Assembly: GCF_049341065.1 (NCBI RefSeq)
Contig: NZ_JBMPIX010000005.1
Coordinates: 1-64,000 of the forward strand
DNA: 64,000 nt
DNA from: Pacificoceanicola sp049341065
GTDB taxonomy: Bacteria > Pseudomonadota > Alphaproteobacteria > Rhodobacterales > Rhodobacteraceae
Direction of reading: 5' to 3'
Position numbers and translations under genes: made by a program. Below are positions 60,105 through 64,000 of the stretch, one piece after another. Numbering within the stretch: the first letter of the stretch is position 1; the number at the start of each line of letters is the position of its first letter. Below the pieces are notes generated by a model that was given only the letters and a program-made list of their open reading frames with translations, was not told the origin of the DNA and did not search any database.

Positions 60105-60902
60105 ATGAATCGGCCCGTGATCTTTCCTCTGCTTGCTGCCTTGGTCGCCGGGGCTTGGTGGTTGATGCCCGGGACGCCGACACCGCCGCCCTTTGCGCCG
60201 CCCGAAGTGGTCATGGTTCCCGCAGGCAAGATCGAATGGCACCCGCTTGGGAACTTTTCGCAGGACGGCAAGGCACGGACACCGCAGCCCGTATCGCTCT
60301 TGGTGCCCGAATTCGGCATGATGAAATATCAGGTCAACCGCGAACAATATGCGATCTGTGTTCAGGATGGTGGGTGCCAGCAAGTATCCGCGAACGGCGG
60401 AGCTCTGCCGCAGACCCAGGTGAACTGGCAGGATGCCACGGCTTTTGCGGCTTGGTATTCCGACAGGACAGGTGAAGTTTGGCGTCTGCCAACCGAAACG
60501 GAATGGCAGCTGGCAGCGGCGGAACGATACGGTGATGCCTCGGCCGATCCCGATGCATTGGATCCCGGCCAACGTATGTTGGCGAATTACGAAAATGGCA
60601 TCCTTCTGCGTGGCAGCGCCAGCCCGACGCTGCGTCCGCAAGGCGGGTACGGAGAAAATTCACTGGGCATCGCCGACATCTCTGGGAACATCTGGGAGTG
60701 GACGGATGGGTGCGTGGAAAATGGCATGCTTGATCCCAACGGACGCATTCTGACAACCGAGGCTTATTGCGGCGTGCGGATTGCCGGTGGCCGACACCGG
60801 GCCGCCGTAATCAATTTCGTCCGCGATGCCAGCGTCGGCGGATGCGCTGTTGGGCTTCCCCCCGACCACCTGGGATTTCGGTTGGTGCGTGGCAGCCGTT
60901 AA
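60105..60902 (+). CDS. nirV: NirV, SUMF1-domain protein of nitrite reduction
   Basis: 265 residues from the ATG at 60105. N-terminal membrane anchor or signal (VIFPLLAALVAGAWWLM), then a formylglycine-generating-enzyme-like (SUMF1) domain: WRLPTETEWQLAAAERYG, ENSLGIADISGNIWEWTDGC and a final HLGFRLVRG. NirV commonly follows nirK and is thought to help nitrite reductase or nitrate/nitrite metabolism; its reaction is unclear. Separated from nirK by 75 nt including a hairpin. Confidence 0.9.
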   Translation: MNRPVIFPLLAALVAGAWWLMPGTPTPPPFAPPEVVMVPAGKIEWHPLGNFSQDGKARTPQPVSLLVPEFGMMKYQVNREQYAICVQDGGCQQVSANGGALPQTQVNWQDATAFAAWYSDRTGEVWRLPTETEWQLAAAERYGDASADPDALDPGQRMLANYENGILLRGSASPTLRPQGGYGENSLGIADISGNIWEWTDGCVENGMLDPNGRILTTEAYCGVRIAGGRHRAAVINFVRDASVGGCAVGLPPDHLGFRLVRGSR

Positions 60903-60952
60903 AGGTCTTGTCGCCCCTCGGGCTCTGCGCCTGATCCTTCGGACAAAGGGTT

Positions 60953-60979
60953 CGCGAGGTTTCCCGAGGAAACCTCGCG
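60953..60979. terminator. Convergent hairpin between nirV and hemN
   Basis: CGCGAGGTTTC and GAAACCTCGCG form a perfect 11-bp stem with a 5-nt loop, lying between convergent stops. Without a clear T-run, but placed as a bidirectional terminator. Confidence 0.65.
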
Positions 60980-60989
60980 CGGCATCGCC

Positions 60990-62345
60990 CTAAGATGCCT
61001 GACTGTAGCGGGCGCCATCGGGTGTATAGGCATCAAAAACACTGGCGATCATTCTGGTGAGCGCGCGTCCCTCGGGTCGAATTTCCAGCCCCGACTCGTT
61101 GACAGAAACAAGGTCACCGAACCGGTCGTTGACAAGGGCGAGGTTGTATTCAAGGTCGTGGCTGGCAGGGCCGAAGCGGGCTCTCAACTCGCTCAGGTCG
61201 AGCCGGAAATCACACATGATCATCTCGATTGCGCGGGCACGCATTCGGTCATCGTCGGTCATGAAATGCCCCCGCGCCCCGGCCAGTTGCCCGGCCTCGA
61301 TGCGCTGAATATAGGCGGCCGTGGCGGCTGCGTTCTGGACATACCCGCTGGGAAGTTGCGAAATCGACGAGGCGCCGATCCCGATCAGCGTCGCACATTC
61401 ATCGTCGGTGTAACCTTGAAAATTGCGCCGCAATCGCCCTTTTGCAGCGGCCTCAGCCAACTGGTCCCCTTGCCGTGCAAAGTGGTCAATCCCGATCCGC
61501 GTAAACCCGGATTTGCTGAACCGCCGGGCGGCAAGTTCCGCCAGTTCGAACCGCGCCACTTCGCGCGGCAGGGCGGCTTCGTCGATCAGTCTCTGTCGCT
61601 TTGAGACCCATGGCACATGGGCATAGCCGAACAGCGCAATCCGGTCGGGTGCCAGCTCAAGCACCTTGGAGACCGTATCACTCAGCCGCGCGGCATCTTG
61701 ATGCGGCAAACCATACACCAGATCGGCGTTGAGCGATCGGATGCCCGCAGCACGCAAATCATCCACGCAGGCCTTGGTGATATCATAAGGTTGAATACGG
61801 CCAATCGCTTCCTGGACCTTGGGGTCGAAGTCCTGAATACCAATGCTGGCGCGGTTCATCCCCTCGGCGGCAAGCGCGGCAATCTTCGATCTGTCCACCA
61901 TCGTTGGGTCGATTTCGACAGAGAATTCCCAGTCATCGGACGGCGGGATCACGGCTTTCACCGCCCTCGCAAGGCGCTGGATCAAATGCGGCGGCAAGAT
62001 CGTCGGTGTTCCGCCGCCCCAGTGCATCCGGCCCATTTGCAGGCCCTTCGGCAAGGTCGCGCTGAGCAGGGCAAGCTCTTGTTCTATCGTGCCGATATAG
62101 CTTTCGACGGGAGAAAGTGTCTTTGTACCTTGCGTCCGGCACGCGCAGAACCAGCAAAGTCGTTCGCAAAACGGGATGTGCAGATAGACCGAGACGGGAA
62201 TGCCCGGGTCCAGCGCCGCAAGAGCCGCGCTCTGCATGGATGCGTCGCCCAGTGGCGCAAAGACCGGGGCCGTGGGATAAGATGTGTAGCGGGGCACCCG
62301 GGCGTCAAACAGGCCGAGGGTTCTCAGGCGGTCGATGTGTTTCAT
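60990..62345 (-). CDS. hemN: Oxygen-independent coproporphyrinogen III oxidase (HemN-type)
   Basis: 451 residues from the ATG at 62345. Radical-SAM motif in CERLCWFCAC (CxxxCxxC plus the extra Cys of true HemN), PRYTSYPTAP near the N-terminus, HWGGGTPT near 110 and the C-terminal HemN domain. It decarboxylates coproporphyrinogen III during anaerobic haem synthesis, which fits a denitrification context. Convergent with nirV. A TTG-N8-CAA box lies 35 nt upstream of the start. Confidence 0.94.
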   Translation of the reverse strand: MKHIDRLRTLGLFDARVPRYTSYPTAPVFAPLGDASMQSAALAALDPGIPVSVYLHIPFCERLCWFCACRTQGTKTLSPVESYIGTIEQELALLSATLPKGLQMGRMHWGGGTPTILPPHLIQRLARAVKAVIPPSDDWEFSVEIDPTMVDRSKIAALAAEGMNRASIGIQDFDPKVQEAIGRIQPYDITKACVDDLRAAGIRSLNADLVYGLPHQDAARLSDTVSKVLELAPDRIALFGYAHVPWVSKRQRLIDEAALPREVARFELAELAARRFSKSGFTRIGIDHFARQGDQLAEAAAKGRLRRNFQGYTDDECATLIGIGASSISQLPSGYVQNAAATAAYIQRIEAGQLAGARGHFMTDDDRMRARAIEMIMCDFRLDLSELRARFGPASHDLEYNLALVNDRFGDLVSVNESGLEIRPEGRALTRMIASVFDAYTPDGARYSQAS

Positions 62346-62379
62346 GCACCCTTTATGTGGTTTTTCACAGTGCGCCACT

Positions 62380-62393
62380 TTGCGCCGGATCAA
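62380..62393 (-). promoter_or_regulatory. FNR/NnrR-type box upstream of hemN
   Basis: TTGATCCGGCGCAA on the minus strand (TTG-N8-CAA). Its centre is about 41 nt from the hemN ATG, so class II activation would place the start of transcription at the start codon itself. Confidence 0.5.
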
Positions 62394-62396
62394 ACT

Positions 62397-63092
62397 TCAC
62401 ACAGGAAAAGGCGAGACGCCGATCACGGCGGTATGCAGGTGCAAAAGCCCGACCCAAAGGACCAAAGCAATGCCCGCTTTCATTGCCGTCGAACGCCCAT
62501 TCGCGCGCAGCCAGCGATGATCGGCCAGCGGCGCGACCGAAAGGATGGATGTCGCGGCAAAAAAGGCCTGACGGGTGCCCGGTGCCAGATCGCGGCGGGC
62601 TTTGGCATCGAATATCGGGATCGCGGCCAGCGGCATTGCAAGGAAACTGCCGAACAGAACGACATGCGCCAGATCGCCGTTCGGGATCAGATGCGCACCC
62701 GCCCAAAGCGCCAGTGCAAGAAACAGCGGATGGCGGGAGATGGCCGCAAATCCGGGGGTGTCCGCGTCGAACGCGGCCTTTCGGTGGCCACCCAGCGTGA
62801 AGGGCTGTGATATCCCAGCGCCGCAGGTGGCAAGGATTACGGCGATCGGCATGGCAAGGTTCGGCACCCATCTTGTCCAGGGCAGTTGCGGCCAGAGCAT
62901 GACATAGGGTGCACGACCGGCGGCCACGATGACCCAGACCAGAAGCGCAAGGGAAAACAGACCGTAGACACTGAAATAGGCGTGCCGCCCGATGGCAGCG
63001 ATCAGCCTTTCGCGCAACCCACCAAGGCGCGGAACAAAATGGCTGGCCACAAAGCAGGTCAGCGCCAGAACGTATTCCATCCAGTCTGTCAC
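62397..63092 (-). CDS. nnrU: NnrU-family membrane protein
   Basis: 231 residues from a GTG at 63092 that overlaps the upstream stop (GTGA); ATG at 63080 is an alternative. Six or so hydrophobic helices, with GRHAYFSVYGLFSLALLVW and RHPLFLALALWAGAH, typical of NnrU. NnrU is needed for nitric-oxide-dependent expression or function of nitrite/NO reductase genes in Rhodobacter, and is related to isoprenylcysteine methyltransferase-like membrane proteins. Located downstream of norD as in that genus. Confidence 0.88.
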   Translation of the reverse strand: MTDWMEYVLALTCFVASHFVPRLGGLRERLIAAIGRHAYFSVYGLFSLALLVWVIVAAGRAPYVMLWPQLPWTRWVPNLAMPIAVILATCGAGISQPFTLGGHRKAAFDADTPGFAAISRHPLFLALALWAGAHLIPNGDLAHVVLFGSFLAMPLAAIPIFDAKARRDLAPGTRQAFFAATSILSVAPLADHRWLRANGRSTAMKAGIALVLWVGLLHLHTAVIGVSPFPV

Positions 63093-63307
63093 GGGTCCTC
63101 GGCCTGTTTCATGAGTCGTACGATATGGCAGGCAAAGGCGTAGGTCGCCGGCAGGCCGATCACAAGGCCTCCGGCGGCAGCTTCCCACGGGGTCAGAACC
63201 CGCCAGCCAAGCCACGAGCCAATCAGCGAGGCAAAGAACAGGTTCACGCCCATAGCCCCCGCGCCGAACGGGTAAAGCGCGGCGAGCAACTTCAGCGAGG
63301 GTTTCAT
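63089..63307 (-). CDS. Small membrane protein of the nor cluster (possible NnrT)
   Basis: 72 residues, two hydrophobic helices (YPFGAGAMGVNLFFASLIGSWLG in part, and AAAGGLVIGLPATYAFACH). It starts at an ATG overlapping the preceding stop (ATGA) and is coupled to nnrU. Its place between norD and nnrU corresponds to NnrT of Rhodobacter, but the identity was not established from sequence. Confidence 0.7.
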   Translation of the reverse strand: MKPSLKLLAALYPFGAGAMGVNLFFASLIGSWLGWRVLTPWEAAAGGLVIGLPATYAFACHIVRLMKQAEDP

Positions 63308-63477
63308 CGCCGGTTTACAAGCATCTGTACCGCCGCCAATGCGCCGATCAGCGCCAGCGAGGCGAGCAGGAACGAAAGCTCGGCGGTGGCCGTTTGTGGT
63401 TGTGGGATCGGGCGCTCGAACCCGGCGGCAAAGGCGGGGACGGGTAGCGTGGCAGCCAATAAAAAGATGCGTTTCAT
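63304..63477 (-). CDS. 57-residue small membrane or secreted protein
   Basis: ATG at 63477, one base after the norD stop, and a stop overlapping the next start (ATGA), both strong signs of a real gene despite its size. It has an N-terminal signal-like segment (MKRIFLLAATLPVPAFAAG), a short Pro/Gln-rich stretch (FERPIPQPQ) and a C-terminal hydrophobic helix (LSFLLASLALIGALAAVQML) ending VNRR. A role in NO-reductase assembly or membrane organisation is possible. Not recognised as a named family. Confidence 0.7.
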   Translation of the reverse strand: MKRIFLLAATLPVPAFAAGFERPIPQPQTATAELSFLLASLALIGALAAVQMLVNRR

Positions 63478-63478
63478 C

Positions 63479-64000
63479 TCAATGCTCCATGGTCAGGGTC
63501 TGATAGATTTCGGGAAGGGCCTTGGGCAGGCGTTCGGGATGGGGCAACAGGGTAAAGCCGATGCGCGAGAAGATGCGTGCGAACCAGTCTTGCCCATCGG
63601 CGTCGACGATTACCCCGTGCACCGCCTGTCCCAGCGCTCGCGCTTCGCGCACGGCCATCCGGCTGTCTTCGATCCCGTGCTGCCCTTCGTAGTGGTCAAG
63701 ATCGTTGGGTTTGCCATCGGTCAGCACCAACAGCAGGCGGCGTTCGGCGCTCTCCTCGGCCAGTTGCGCCGAAACATGTCGGATCGCGGCGCCCAGCCGG
63801 GTGTAATGGCCGGGTTTCAACCCGCCGATGCGCGACGTCACGTCCAAAGACATCGGCTCTTCAAAACGTTTGGCACGGTGCAGGAAAACCCGGTCGCGGC
63901 GCAACGAGGAAAACCCCCAAATCGCCAAGCGATCCCCGGCGGTGTCGAGGCCCGCTGCAAGGGCAGACAGCGCCTCGCGCGCAACCTCGATCACGGAGGT
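63479..64000 (-). CDS. norD: NorD, C-terminal part (VWA domain), cut by the window edge
   Basis: At least 173 residues are visible, running off the window. The visible part is a von Willebrand factor A domain: LVLTDGKPNDLDHYEGQHGIEDSRMAVREA (core LTDGKPND) and TRLGAAIRH. Together with NorQ, NorD activates NO reductase NorBC. The following genes are coupled to its stop. The identity rests on the domain and on the nor-like order; a related CbbO/CoxE type protein is less likely. Confidence 0.85.
   Translation of the reverse strand, partial: TSVIEVAREALSALAAGLDTAGDRLAIWGFSSLRRDRVFLHRAKRFEEPMSLDVTSRIGGLKPGHYTRLGAAIRHVSAQLAEESAERRLLLVLTDGKPNDLDHYEGQHGIEDSRMAVREARALGQAVHGVIVDADGQDWFARIFSRIGFTLLPHPERLPKALPEIYQTLTMEH

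Noticed and set aside
1..64000. CRISPR arrays, rRNA and tRNA genes
   Set aside because: No regularly spaced repeats, rRNA blocks or tRNA-like cloverleaf sequences were recognised on either strand; a dedicated tRNA search was not possible.

Overview
The window looks like an accessory, catabolic stretch of an alphaproteobacterial genome, most likely a Rhodobacterales (Roseobacter/Paracoccus-like) bacterium. Reasons: high GC, two TRAP transporters, a LIV-type ABC transporter, a norD - small membrane proteins - nnrU - hemN order facing nirK-nirV, and very tight gene overlaps. This placement is inferred from gene content, not from a marker gene. No rRNA, tRNA or CRISPR was seen.

Layout. 1-0.7 kb: the 3' end of an IS481-type transposase and a broken Hint (intein-like) domain remnant. 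0.7-4.65 kb: an AraC regulator divergent from a cupin, a flavin monooxygenase and a kynurenine-formamidase-like hydrolase. 14.56-4.65 kb (minus strand): one operon of ten genes, nearly all with 4-nt ATGA overlaps. It joins the kynurenine pathway (tryptophan dioxygenase, kynureninase) to the hybrid aerobic 2-aminobenzoyl-CoA pathway (ligase, fused monooxygenase/reductase, beta-oxidation-like enzymes). Together with the formamidase it should take tryptophan to anthranilate, then 2-aminobenzoyl-CoA, then central metabolism. A MarR gene lies inside the operon and a perfect palindrome lies in its promoter region.

14.7-20.8 kb is a scarred zone: a glutaryl-CoA dehydrogenase pseudogene cut by an IS6 element, an IS481 end, a three-gene iron-type ABC importer, a frameshifted IS5/IS427 element and two further transposase stumps. 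20.8-29.9 kb is a purine module: LysR, xanthine dehydrogenase XdhABC, an NCS2 permease, guanine deaminase and a GlcG/HbpS-like protein. 30.3-38.3 kb is a periplasmic redox module: a RoxA-like dihaem cytochrome, a secreted protein paired with a secreted ankyrin protein, a c4-like cytochrome, a PQQ dehydrogenase with the Asp pair typical of lanthanide enzymes, and the beta-propeller and binding protein usually tied to PQQ alcohol oxidation.

38.6-46.9 kb: SDR plus GntR, divergent from a LIV-type importer in which the second permease and both ATPases are one 836-residue protein, followed by a hydroxyacyl dehydrogenase and a beta-keto-acid cleavage enzyme. 47.0-50.8 kb: a molybdenum-hydroxylase remnant, a TRAP transporter and a short monooxygenase-like protein. 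51.2-58.7 kb: a PEP-mutase/isocitrate-lyase family enzyme, SDR, a second TRAP system, an FAD-linked 2-hydroxyacid dehydrogenase, an HpcH-type aldolase and a GntR regulator, with a palindrome over the promoter. 58.8-64 kb: denitrification genes nirK-nirV, convergent with hemN, nnrU, two small membrane proteins and the end of norD.

Module borders repeatedly coincide with transposase remnants, so the region appears to have been assembled by insertion and deletion.
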